Source: JASFBA01 sp036172265
Lineage (GTDB): Bacteria; Chloroflexota; Chloroflexia; DTKN01
DNA length: 24,384 nt
Direction of reading: 5' to 3'
Assembly: GCA_036172265.1 (NCBI GenBank)
Contig: JASFBA010000068.1
Coordinates: 1 to 24,384 of the forward strand
Shown: positions 15,579 through 22,659 of the stretch, piece by piece
Layout of the letters: each line of letters begins with the position of its first letter
How positions within the stretch are numbered: the stretch's first letter is position 1
The notes under the pieces: generated by a model
What the model was told of the DNA's origin: nothing
The model's input: only the letters and a program-made list of their open reading frames with translations
The model's database searches: none
Position numbers and translations under genes: made by a program

Positions 15579-15674
15579 CTTAGAACCCATCCGAAAACTC
15601 TTGTTGAGGTGTTTGCGGGTGGGCGAAGGCACTGCCTTCGCCTACCCGTCGGGGGTCTTCGGATAGGCTCTTAG
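15579..15674. repeat. 96-bp MITE-like palindromic element between the 55-aa ORF and murD
   Basis: The element is bounded by imperfect terminal inverted repeats. The left end is at 15579-15600 (CTTAGAACCCATCCGAAAAC...). The right end is at 15653-15674 and reads CTAAGAGCCTATCCGAAGAC on the minus strand; 17 of 22 positions match. The centre is a nearly perfect palindrome with 16-bp arms (15616-15631 and 15633-15648) around one base, with one mismatch (GGTGGGCGAAGGCA/TGCCTTCGCCTACC). No transposase is present. The CTAAGAGCC-type end resembles the ends of some IS families, so a non-autonomous element is a reasonable reading. The right end supplies the TAA stop of the upstream 55-residue ORF, and the left end stops just before the murD ribosome-binding site. 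Confidence 0.7.
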
Positions 15675-15838
15675 CGCGTCCGCATCAGTCGGCTGACACG
15701 TCGGAGCAGGTCTTTTTTGAAGCCTTCGCTCTGTTCCACCGCCAGGTCCTCCAGGACCTCCTGCAACTCTACCTGACGGGAACCTTTCCTGGAGGCCAGT
15801 TCCTTCCAGGGGTCCTTGTGCAGCGTCTTCGCAGCCAT
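15671..15838 (-). CDS. Small unknown basic/acidic helical protein (55 aa) between mraY and murD
   Basis: This 55-residue ORF begins at ATG 15838 with GGAG 7 bp upstream, 34 bp after the mraY stop. It has no membrane segment and no signal. The middle (about 20-42) is an amphipathic, Glu/Leu-rich helix (VELQEVLEDLAVEQSEG) and the end is basic (KKDLLRRVSRLMRTR). The mraY-murD neighbourhood, the good ribosome-binding site and the in-frame placement suggest it is translated. Its stop codon TAA lies inside the terminal repeat of the adjacent element, so the original C-terminus may have been altered by insertion. I do not recognise a family. The open frame extends upstream into mraY, but that part is a shadow. 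Confidence 0.55.
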   Translation of the reverse strand: MAAKTLHKDPWKELASRKGSRQVELQEVLEDLAVEQSEGFKKDLLRRVSRLMRTR

Positions 15839-15872
15839 CTTTTTTCTCCATCGCTTCAACGTAGCAACGTGC

Positions 15873-16886
15873 CTAGGCCAGGGCCAGGGCAATCCCCACC
15901 ATGGCCGCCACCATGCCGATGATGGTGAAACGGGCAACGATCTGCGTCTCCGACCAGCCGGCCAGTTCAAAGTGGTGGTGGAGCGGGCTCATGAGGAAGA
16001 GACGCCGGCCTTCGCCGAAGCGTCGTTTCGTATATTGAAAATAAATGACCTGAAAGATAACAGAAACCGTCTCGGCCACAAAGACGATGCCGATGAGCAG
16101 GAGCAGGATCCATTGCCAGGACATGAGCGCCACGACGGCCAGGGTGGCTCCCAGAGCCAGGCTCCCGGTATCGCCCATAAATACCCGGGCCGGCGGGGCG
16201 TTGTACCAGAGAAAGGCCAGGAGCGTGCCGACGATGGTGAAGCAGAAGGGGAAAAGGTAATCCTGTCCCTGGAGGTAGGCGATGGCGCCGTAGGCGGCAA
16301 AGGCCAGGCCGGCCGTGCTTCCGGCCAGGCCGTCCAGACCGTCGGTCAAGTTGACGGCGTTGGCAAAGCCCAGGATAAGGAACGTGGCGATGGGGATGTA
16401 GATATAGGGCTGGCCCAGCCATGGCTCCAGATTCCCCAGGAAAGGAAGATAGGTCGGAGTAGGGCCCAGGTAATCGGATGACCAGAGCATAAAAGCGGCG
16501 GCCAGGGAGATGCCGAAGAGCCAGGCGAACTTGACCCGGGCCCGCAGCCCACGGCCGGCCCGGCCCACCAGGTTGAAGAGGTCGTCGGCCGCGCCCAGGA
16601 GGCCGCAGCCCAGCATTACCCCAACCGGAAGGAGCATCGAAGGCCGCAAGTTGAGGGCCAGGGTGACCACAGCCACCGTCAGGGTGATCATCAGTCCGCC
16701 CATTGTGGGCGTGCCGGCCTTGCGCTGATGCTCCTTGGGGCCGTCCTCCCGTATCTTCTTGCCGATGCCCCGCCGGCGCAGAAAACGCACGAGCCACCCT
16801 CCCCAGATCACCGTGATCAGGAAAGCGACGGCCGCTTGGACCAGCGCCCTAGACATCTCCATAGCCAGCATCGGCCGTAAAGGCAT
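15873..16886 (-). CDS. mraY: Phospho-N-acetylmuramoyl-pentapeptide-transferase (MraY)
   Basis: MraY is the integral membrane enzyme that moves phospho-MurNAc-pentapeptide from UDP to undecaprenyl phosphate, making lipid I. The 337-residue protein has about ten membrane helices and the family motifs KAGTPTMGG (56-64), GAADDLFN (98-105) with the catalytic-site Asp pair, NAVNLTDGLDGLAG (176-189), VFMGDTGSLALG (235-246) and MSPLHHHFEL (299-308). The start ATG at 16886 lies directly after the murF TAG stop, with GGAGG 5 bp upstream overlapping the murF end, so translation is coupled. It is full length and no key residue is missing. Confidence 0.98.
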   Translation of the reverse strand: MPLRPMLAMEMSRALVQAAVAFLITVIWGGWLVRFLRRRGIGKKIREDGPKEHQRKAGTPTMGGLMITLTVAVVTLALNLRPSMLLPVGVMLGCGLLGAADDLFNLVGRAGRGLRARVKFAWLFGISLAAAFMLWSSDYLGPTPTYLPFLGNLEPWLGQPYIYIPIATFLILGFANAVNLTDGLDGLAGSTAGLAFAAYGAIAYLQGQDYLFPFCFTIVGTLLAFLWYNAPPARVFMGDTGSLALGATLAVVALMSWQWILLLLIGIVFVAETVSVIFQVIYFQYTKRRFGEGRRLFLMSPLHHHFELAGWSETQIVARFTIIGMVAAMVGIALALA

Positions 16887-18329
16887 CTAGCCCTCCTTCT
16901 GCCGCAGTGCGGCGACGATATGCTCCATCTCTATCGCCCGGGAACCTTTGACCAGAACCACATCGCCGGGCTGGAGGTGTTCGCGGAGCATCCGGATCAC
17001 CTCTTCGCGCTCCTGGGCCAGATGCACCCGGCTGGCCGGCATTCCCCGTTCCAAGGCGGATTCGGCGATCCAGCGGGCGCGTTTGCCCAGGAGGAAGAGT
17101 TCTTCCACCACTTCGGCGGCCCAGCGGCCTACCTGTCGGTGCCCTTCTTCCTCGTAGGAGCCCAGTTCCAGCATATCGCCCAGCACGGCCACTTTCCTTC
17201 CAGGGAGTTCGGCCAGGAGGTCCAGGGCCGCCCGGCAGGAGGTGGGGCTGGCGTTGTAGGTATCGTCCAGGAGGGTGGCCCCGTTTGCAGCCTGAACCGG
17301 AAGGAGACGAATCTGGGCGGAGGTATCCAGGAGGCCCGTCTCGATCTCATCCCAGGGGAGGCCCAGGTGTCGTCCCACGGCGACGGCGGCCAGGGCGGTG
17401 TAGACGCTATGCCGGCCGGGAAGGGCACAATGCAGGCGCTTTCGTCCGCCTCCGGCCTGCAGGGTGAAGGAGATGCCCTCCAACCCACGACTTTCGACGG
17501 CTTCGGCCCGGTAATGGCAGTCCCGGCCCAGGCCGTAGAAAAGGACCGTCGCCCGGGTAACTTCAGCCATGCCCCGGATGAGCACTTCGTCGCCGTTGAG
17601 GACGGCCAGGCCGTCAGGTGGGAGGGCGGCCGGCAGTTCCGATTTGGCCCGGGCAATCGTCTCCAGCGTCTTCATGCGTTCCAGGTGGGAATGGGAGACG
17701 TTGGTCACCACACCGATGTGGGGAAGGGCGATCTCGGCCAGGTGGGCGATTTCCCCCGGGCCGTAAGTGCCCATCTCCAGGACGACGGCCCGGTGTTCCG
17801 GACGTAGCCCCAGCAGGGCCAGAGGCAGGCCGATTTCGTTATTATAACTTTTCTCACTCTTGAGGGTAGGCCACCCCCGGCTCAGGACGGCGGCGATCAT
17901 TTCTTTCGTAGTGCTTTTGCCCACACTTCCGGTGACCCCGATGACGGTGGGGGAAAACCGCCTCCGCCAGCGGGCGGCCAGACGTTGCAGGGCTTCCAGG
18001 GCGTCAGGGACGAGCACCAGGACGGCGTGGGCCTCCTCCGGGCCGGAGCGCAGCCACTTTTCCCCGTCCCATTCGTACAGGTGCGCCGAGAAGCCGGCCC
18101 GCCGCTCGGCCGGCAGGCGATCCCGACGGCCCAGAGCGCCCCGGCACCCCTGTTCCAGGGCTTCGGCGATGAAGTCGTGCCCGTCGTGGTGTTCTCCTGG
18201 CAGGGCGACGAAGAGCCCTCCGGGGATGCTTTGCCGCGAGTCAATGGTGACCCCGGAGAAGGCGATATTCTCCTCTCCAGAGGGCTCGAACGGGCCATAA
18301 GTAGCCAGGAGGTCGGCCAGTGTCCACAT
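16887..18329 (-). CDS. murF: UDP-N-acetylmuramoyl-tripeptide--D-alanyl-D-alanine ligase (MurF)
   Basis: MurF adds the D-Ala-D-Ala made by Ddl to the UDP-MurNAc-tripeptide in the cytoplasm. The 480-residue protein has the N-terminal GVTIDSRQSIPGGLFVAL (about 26-43), the P-loop GVTGSVGKSTTKEM (about 131-144), YNNEIGLPLALL, TNVSHSHLERM, LNGDE, the MurF-specific DDTYNASPTSCRAAL and VLGDMLELG. A short extra stretch (HLYEWDGEKWLRSGPEE) lies between the N-terminal and central domains. ATG 18329 was chosen, with GAGG 6 bp upstream; a TTG two codons earlier is possible. The start lies 8 bp after the PBP stop. The usual upstream neighbour murE is absent. Confidence 0.97.
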   Translation of the reverse strand: MWTLADLLATYGPFEPSGEENIAFSGVTIDSRQSIPGGLFVALPGEHHDGHDFIAEALEQGCRGALGRRDRLPAERRAGFSAHLYEWDGEKWLRSGPEEAHAVLVLVPDALEALQRLAARWRRRFSPTVIGVTGSVGKSTTKEMIAAVLSRGWPTLKSEKSYNNEIGLPLALLGLRPEHRAVVLEMGTYGPGEIAHLAEIALPHIGVVTNVSHSHLERMKTLETIARAKSELPAALPPDGLAVLNGDEVLIRGMAEVTRATVLFYGLGRDCHYRAEAVESRGLEGISFTLQAGGGRKRLHCALPGRHSVYTALAAVAVGRHLGLPWDEIETGLLDTSAQIRLLPVQAANGATLLDDTYNASPTSCRAALDLLAELPGRKVAVLGDMLELGSYEEEGHRQVGRWAAEVVEELFLLGKRARWIAESALERGMPASRVHLAQEREEVIRMLREHLQPGDVVLVKGSRAIEMEHIVAALRQKEG

Positions 18330-18337
18330 CGTCAACC

Positions 18338-20146
18338 TCAGGGCATCCCGCCTGTCCCGGTGGAGGGCGGGATATGCAGGTAGGTGATCAGGAATTCGGC
18401 CAGACTGGCCGCCACAGGTATGGCAGCCTCCTCGCCCCAGAGGGTGCCGGCGTTCGATTCGATGCGTACCAGGATCAAAAAGCGGGGATCATCGGCCGGC
18501 GCGTAAAGGACGGCCGAAGCGATGGTTCGGTACTCCTCGTATCGTCCAAGTTCGGGGATGGGGATTTTGGACGTCCCCGTTTTGACGGCCACCCGATAGC
18601 CCGGAATGAGCGGACCGCCATCCGGACCCTTGGTATCGCCGACGGCTGCCAGCATCTCCGTTACATTCCGGCAGGTTTCCGGGTGGAAGATACGTTCCCG
18701 CAGGACAGGTACGGTGGGGGTGATCACGCCGTTCCTCCCGATGGCCTGGACAATGTGAGGTTGCATAAGATTTCCCCCATTGGCCACCGCGCCGATGGCG
18801 CTGGCCAGTTGCAGGGGAGTGACGGCGATGCCCTGTCCGTAGGAATTGGCCACCTGGTCGGCGCAGGTCCACCTAGGCCCGCCGGTGTCGCTTTCCCCAT
18901 TTTCGCTCGGTCGGCGGAAGGGGCGCTCTTCCTCGCCGGTCAGTTCCACCCCTGTCGGCCGGCCTAACCCCAGGCGCTCTAGGTAACGGTAGTAAATCTT
19001 GGGGGGGATGCGCGAACCCACGAGGGCCGCGCCGATGTTGGAGGAATGCAGAAGGATCTCGGATAACGACTCTTCCGGATAGAACTGGTAGTTCCAGTTG
19101 CTCACCGGGATGCCGCATAGGGTCGTTGTAGTGTAGGTCAGCACGGTGTCCGGCCCGACGACGTGTTCCTCCAAGGCGATGGCGATGGTTAGAATCTTCA
19201 TCGTCGAACCCGGTTCGTAATACAGCGTAACCGGCGGATTTCCGTAGAGGGCCATCTGACAGGCGGCGCCGGCACAATCTTCTGGGTGGTTGGGGTCGGC
19301 GGAAGGGTAGACGGCCAGAGCCAGAATGGCAGCGGTTTTTGGGGTCAGAATGACGATGTCTCCCCGGCGGGCATCCCAGCGCTGGACGGCTTCGACCAGC
19401 CGGTTATAGGCCACATACTGGATGTTGAGGTCCAAGGTCAACGTAATGTCGGCCCCGTCCGTTGGGGGGTGTTCTTCCCTTTCCCCAATTGGGATGGGGT
19501 CCCCCCAGGGATCCCTTTCCCCGCTGACCCAGCCATCTTCCCCATACAGCCAGCGGTCGCAGGAGGCTTCGATGCCCGAGACCCCGTGGAACTCGCCGCT
19601 CAGGTTGGTTTGGGGAGAGTTGGACCTCTGCACAAAGCCCACTGTTGAGGCGACCAGTTCGCCGTAGGGGTAGTAGCGTTTCGGTTCAACCAGCAAGGTG
19701 ACCCCGGTCAGTTCACGGTTTTCGATGGCTTTTTGCAGACCCTCGACAGTAGTTGGATCCAGAAAGTAGGCGCAGCAGTAGGTGCCGGTGATGGGCTTCC
19801 GGGCCATGATTTCAGCCAGGATTTCACGGGGCTGGGCGGTGCAGAGCCGGCCGACCTCGGCGATGGCGGCGGGGGTGCCGTCGAAGGTTGGACCGTCCAC
19901 CCAGAGGGTATAGCTCTTTTTGCTCAGGGCGAGGGGGCGGCCTTGGGCATCGTAAATATGTCCCCGGCGGGCACGGATGGGGAATTTTTCCAGGCCCCTG
20001 ATCTCTGCCTCGGCCCGGGCAATCAATTCTCCCTGACGCAGGATTTGGATCTCCAGCAGCCGGCCGAAGAGGGCCAGGGCCAGGAGGGAAAGGAGGACGA
20101 TGATCGCCAAGGTTCGACGGCGGGCCTGTAGGCTAAATTCCAGCAC
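18338..20146 (-). CDS. ftsI: Class B penicillin-binding protein (FtsI-type transpeptidase)
   Basis: A bitopic D,D-transpeptidase that crosslinks peptidoglycan outside the membrane, here in the ftsI position and so the likely partner of FtsW. The 602-residue protein has a short cytoplasmic tail, a membrane helix (about 13-35), the PBP dimerisation domain (RARRGHIYDAQGRPLA, 58-73) and the transpeptidase domain. The active-site motifs are S314-T-M-K317, S368-S-N370 and K522-T-G524. There is no PASTA domain. The extracytoplasmic part contains nine Cys (102, 124, 125, 196, 291, 296, 344, 428 and 492). It starts with GTG at 20146, with GAGGAG 6 bp upstream. The gene is 12 bp after the ftsL-like gene and 8 bp before murF. 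Whether it serves division or elongation rests on gene order. Confidence 0.92.
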   Translation of the reverse strand: MLEFSLQARRRTLAIIVLLSLLALALFGRLLEIQILRQGELIARAEAEIRGLEKFPIRARRGHIYDAQGRPLALSKKSYTLWVDGPTFDGTPAAIAEVGRLCTAQPREILAEIMARKPITGTYCCAYFLDPTTVEGLQKAIENRELTGVTLLVEPKRYYPYGELVASTVGFVQRSNSPQTNLSGEFHGVSGIEASCDRWLYGEDGWVSGERDPWGDPIPIGEREEHPPTDGADITLTLDLNIQYVAYNRLVEAVQRWDARRGDIVILTPKTAAILALAVYPSADPNHPEDCAGAACQMALYGNPPVTLYYEPGSTMKILTIAIALEEHVVGPDTVLTYTTTTLCGIPVSNWNYQFYPEESLSEILLHSSNIGAALVGSRIPPKIYYRYLERLGLGRPTGVELTGEEERPFRRPSENGESDTGGPRWTCADQVANSYGQGIAVTPLQLASAIGAVANGGNLMQPHIVQAIGRNGVITPTVPVLRERIFHPETCRNVTEMLAAVGDTKGPDGGPLIPGYRVAVKTGTSKIPIPELGRYEEYRTIASAVLYAPADDPRFLILVRIESNAGTLWGEEAAIPVAASLAEFLITYLHIPPSTGTGGMP

Positions 20147-20158
20147 AGTTATCTCCTC

Positions 20159-20557
20159 TTACGGTTTCCCGGCCAGGGAGGAACCGCTCTCCTTATCCTG
20201 GGAAAGTCCCTCCGAAGGGAGCGGGATGAAGATGAGTTCCTCCGGTTTTACCGGCTCCAGGCCGTGTTCCTGTGCCCAGCGCTCCAGTTCAGCCGGACTG
20301 GCGGCCTCGGCGATCTGGCGAAGGAGTTCTTCCCGTTCCCAGAGCAATTCCTGTTCCTTCTTTTCCAGTTCCCGAAGTTGCCAACCGGCCGCGACCACCC
20401 GGCCGGTCTGGGCCAGGGCCATCAGGGCCAGGAGCGATGCCGCCAGGACGATAAGCAGGAAGAAGGCTTTCCCGCTCAGGCGGAAGTAACGGGGCAGGAC
20501 GGCTCGCCGAATTTTCGCCTGCCAGATCGGTCGAAGGTGTCGGGTTTGGACGGCCAT
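20159..20557 (-). CDS. FtsL/DivIC-like bitopic cell division protein
   Basis: A 132-residue protein with a basic N-terminal tail (1-30), a single membrane helix (about 31-50) and a coiled coil with Leu/Glu/Lys heptads (about 56-85, WQLRELEKKEQELLWEREEL). It then has the region AQEHGLEPVKPEELIFIPLP (95-114), typical of septum-formation initiators, where an Ala-x-x-x-Leu-Gly-like segment precedes a Pro-rich end. FtsL and DivIC/FtsB associate with FtsQ and activate the FtsW-FtsI pair. The position directly before the class B PBP is that of ftsL. ATG 20557 was chosen because AAGGAGG lies 5-6 bp upstream; the longer frame runs into the upstream repeat. FtsL and DivIC cannot be told apart by sequence alone here. 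Confidence 0.85.
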   Translation of the reverse strand: MAVQTRHLRPIWQAKIRRAVLPRYFRLSGKAFFLLIVLAASLLALMALAQTGRVVAAGWQLRELEKKEQELLWEREELLRQIAEAASPAELERWAQEHGLEPVKPEELIFIPLPSEGLSQDKESGSSLAGKP

Positions 20558-20607
20558 ATTTCCTCCTTCGGGCGGGGCTGCAGGCCCCGATCCCGATGGT
20601 CCACCCC

Positions 20608-20663
20608 GTAGGGAGCGACCCTGGTGCTCGCCCGTTCGGGGCAACCACGGGGATTGCCCCTAC
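20608..20663. repeat. 56-bp interspersed hairpin repeat bounded by GTAGGG/CCCTAC
   Basis: The element starts with GTAGGG (20608-20613) and ends with CCCCTAC (20657-20663), which are inverted relative to each other. It contains two internal hairpins: GGGGCAA/TTGCCCC around a 9-nt loop, and GAGC/GCTC around ACCAGGGTC, both read on the minus strand. A separate GGGGC/GCCCC hairpin lies nearby at 20574-20588. I recall similar repeats in intergenic regions of Chloroflexota, but could not search. The first bases on the minus strand (GTAGGGGC) supply the TAG stop codon of rsmH. The element fills most of the 102-bp gap between rsmH and the ftsL-like gene. Confidence 0.75.
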
Positions 20664-21655
20664 AGGCGTTCGGCCACGCGCAATCGGGCACTGCGGGCGC
20701 GAGGGTTGCGGGCGATTTCCTCGGCCTCTGGGCGGATGAGTCGGCCGATGGTCTGCAACCGGGCCGGCCGGGCGCAGGAGAAGCCCCGGCGGGCCCGGCA
20801 GGGCCGGGGGAGGCCGGCTGGCCGCAGGTGCGGGCAGGCCTCCACCGGCATCTCCGCCGGCCAGTCGCACCGCCCCTCTTCGCGCCGAAATAAATCTTTG
20901 ACGATACGGTCCTCCAAGGAATGGAAGGAAATCACCACCAGGCGTCCCCCGGAAGACAGAATCTCCACTGCCTGGGCCAGCCCTGCCGGCAGCCGTTCCA
21001 GTTCCCGGTTGACGGCGATGCGCAAGGCCTGGAAGGTTCGGGTGGCCGGATGGATGCGCATCTTTCCCCGTCCGACGACTTCCTCGACCAGCCGGGCCAG
21101 TTCTCCGGTGCGGAGAATCGGCCGGCCGGCCTTCCGGGCCTGGACGATGGACCGGGCGATGCGCCGGGCCTGGCGTTCTTCGCCGTAGCGCCGGAGGATC
21201 TCGGCCAATTCCTCCTCCTCCAGCCGCGCCAAAAGTTCGGCGGCGCTTTCGCCGGAGGTCGGGTCGAAGCGCATGTCCAGCGGTCCGTCGGCCTGGAAAG
21301 AAAAACCCCGTTCCGGCCGGTCCAGTTGCAGCGAAGAGACCCCCAGGTCGAAAAGCACTCCCTGAGCCGGGGCGAAGCCGTGGCGACGGGCCAGTTCTGC
21401 CAGTTCGGCATAATCGCCCCGGTGAAGGAGGACGCGCTTCCCCAAGGAGGCCAGACGCCGGCCGGCGACTTCCAGGGCCTCGGGATCCAGGTCCAGTCCC
21501 AGCAGGCGGCCGTCGGGGGCGCTGCGTTCCAGGATGCCGACGGCGTGCCCTCCGGTGCCGACGGTAGCGTCCACATATCGGCCCCCGGGGCGTGGGTTCA
21601 GGGCTTCCAGGACGGCCTGGTAAAGCACCGGTATATGTTCGTAAAGTGCGGGCAC
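20660..21655 (-). CDS. rsmH: 16S rRNA (cytosine(1402)-N(4))-methyltransferase RsmH
   Basis: RsmH (formerly MraW) methylates N4 of C1402 in 16S rRNA with S-adenosylmethionine, in the ribosomal decoding centre. The 331-residue protein has HIPVLYQAVLEAL (7-19), the SAM-binding DATVGTGGHA (29-38), GLDLDPEAL (53-61), FDLGVSSLQLD (102-112), the helical insert domain (135-200), VISFHSLEDRIVK (241-253) and the C-terminal NPRARSARLRVAER (317-330). The Cys-containing loop (263-294: C263, C274, C286 and C294) is longer and more Arg/Pro-rich than the compact CxCP-type loop usually seen. It starts with GTG at 21655, 17 bp after the mraZ stop, with a GAGG about 11 bp upstream. The stop codon comes from the adjacent repeat, but the C-terminus is intact. 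Confidence 0.97.
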   Translation of the reverse strand: MPALYEHIPVLYQAVLEALNPRPGGRYVDATVGTGGHAVGILERSAPDGRLLGLDLDPEALEVAGRRLASLGKRVLLHRGDYAELAELARRHGFAPAQGVLFDLGVSSLQLDRPERGFSFQADGPLDMRFDPTSGESAAELLARLEEEELAEILRRYGEERQARRIARSIVQARKAGRPILRTGELARLVEEVVGRGKMRIHPATRTFQALRIAVNRELERLPAGLAQAVEILSSGGRLVVISFHSLEDRIVKDLFRREEGRCDWPAEMPVEACPHLRPAGLPRPCRARRGFSCARPARLQTIGRLIRPEAEEIARNPRARSARLRVAERL

Positions 21656-21672
21656 GGAGGGTGATCCTCGGC

Positions 21673-22110
21673 TCAGAAAACGATGCCCAGGTTGGACAAT
21701 TGCTCGGCCAGGGAACTGGCCCCGGCCTCGAAGCGCGGGAGTTCCTGTTCCCAGCGTATGGCGGACCAGACTTCGATGTAGGTATTGAGGCCGGCGATGA
21801 CGACGTCGCCATCGAGGCCGGCGTACTGGCGCAGGGCGGGCGGAATCAGAACGCGGCCCTGTTTATCCATTTCGCAGGCAAAGGCACCGGTGAAAAAGTT
21901 GCGGCGGAGGGCTCGCACGGCCGGTTCACTCACCGGCAGATGGCTCAACTTCTCGGCCAGCGGCTCCCACTGCTCTTTGGGGTAAATGTGCAGGCAAGGG
22001 TCCAGTCCGCGGGTAATCACCAGCCCCTTTTCCAGTTCAGCACGGAAACGGGCCGGGATGGCCAGCCGGCCCTTGGCGTCGATGCTATGGCGGTATTCGC
22101 CCAGAAACAT
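21673..22110 (-). CDS. mraZ: Transcriptional regulator MraZ
   Basis: MraZ is an AbrB/SpoVT-fold DNA-binding protein that forms rings and usually represses the dcw operon by binding repeats upstream of its own gene. The 145 residues contain the two tandem half-folds with D-x-K-GR signatures: SIDAKGRLAIPARFR (9-23) and EMDKQGRVLIPPALR (80-94). The start is ATG 22110 because the family N-terminus MFLGEYRHSID begins there and AAGGATG lies upstream; the open frame extends further upstream through the operator. It is the first gene of the cluster, and its repeat boxes and promoter lie 55-120 bp upstream. Confidence 0.97.
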   Translation of the reverse strand: MFLGEYRHSIDAKGRLAIPARFRAELEKGLVITRGLDPCLHIYPKEQWEPLAEKLSHLPVSEPAVRALRRNFFTGAFACEMDKQGRVLIPPALRQYAGLDGDVVIAGLNTYIEVWSAIRWEQELPRFEAGASSLAEQLSNLGIVF

Positions 22111-22164
22111 ATCGCCATCCTTTCTGATCTGCCACCGCGCCCTCTCGGCCGCGGTCACCGAATG

Positions 22165-22192
22165 TTTCCCCACTTTTCCCCACTTTTCACCT
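22165..22192 (-). promoter_or_regulatory. MraZ operator: 10-bp-spaced direct repeats
   Basis: On the minus strand two identical GTGGGGAAA boxes (22173-22165 and 22183-22175) and a third, degenerate AGGTGAAAA (22192-22184) repeat with a 10-bp period. MraZ of several bacteria binds TGGGN-type boxes spaced by 5 bp upstream of mraZ, the same geometry as seen here. They lie between the -10 hexamer and the mraZ start, covering the expected transcription start, which fits repression by blocking the polymerase. Confidence 0.8.
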
Positions 22193-22201
22193 ATGGTTAC
22201 C

Positions 22202-22229
22202 ATTATACACCGTTTTTGGGAAAAATCAA
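22202..22229 (-). promoter_or_regulatory. dcw operon promoter upstream of mraZ
   Basis: TTGATT (22229-22224) and a perfect TATAAT (22207-22202) lie on the minus strand with 16 bp between them. A palindrome ATGGTTACCAT (22193-22203) overlaps the end of the -10 box and the likely start point, and the MraZ boxes follow immediately. This is the best promoter in the window and the natural one for the whole cluster. Confidence 0.75.
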
Positions 22230-22650
22230 GAGGGTACGAGGGCAATTTTGGGACGAATTTATAAAACTAGCCCCTGTAGTAAGCGGAATTCCCCACTTTG
22301 AAACAAATGTTCGCCAAAATTTGAAACGGTTGCCCCACTTGATAAAAATTGGTATTTTTGCCCATGAGTCTTTCCACTCCTTACAGGAAGCTCAGATCGA
22401 AGAGGCGAATGGGGAAGATTTTTGGACCCGGTCTAATGTTTCCCAAGATGTACGCCTTGCTGCAATCTGCGCTACGGAGGTAGAAGCCTTCGATTTCGAA
22501 CTTGCACTGCCTTTAAGATACTCTGCAGAGTTTGTGAAAGAAGAGCGACAGGAGCAAGGACTATACGCCAGCCGGCTGGACTACTATGGGGGCAATCCTT
22601 TTGCACCAGGCTCGTATTATATACCAACCCCTTTAGACGAGCATTACTAG
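22216..22650 (+). pseudogene. 5'-truncated HExxH metallopeptidase-like remnant
   Basis: The plus-strand frame ending at TAG 22650 looks truly coding from about 22261: it has mixed residue composition and a zinc-protease motif HESFH (22363-22377) in the context IFAHESFHSLQEA. About 40 residues later comes TEVEAFDFE, a plausible place for a third ligand of a gluzincin. No ATG or GTG with a ribosome-binding site opens the frame. The only options are TTG codons (22216, 22321, 22330 and 22339) without a Shine-Dalgarno, and upstream the frame runs antisense into mraZ and its promoter. The gene has therefore probably lost its 5' end at a rearrangement next to the mraZ promoter. Its stop overlaps the ribosome-binding site of the next gene, so the two were once, or still are, translationally coupled. 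The start given here is nominal. GC content is visibly lower than in the dcw genes. Confidence 0.55.
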
Positions 22651-22659
22651 GAGGTTCTT

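Noticed and set aside
15588..15632. Upstream in-frame starts for murD (15632 and 15590)
   Set aside because: They fall inside the palindromic element and have no ribosome-binding site, while ATG 15563 has GGAGGAAG and matches the family N-terminus.
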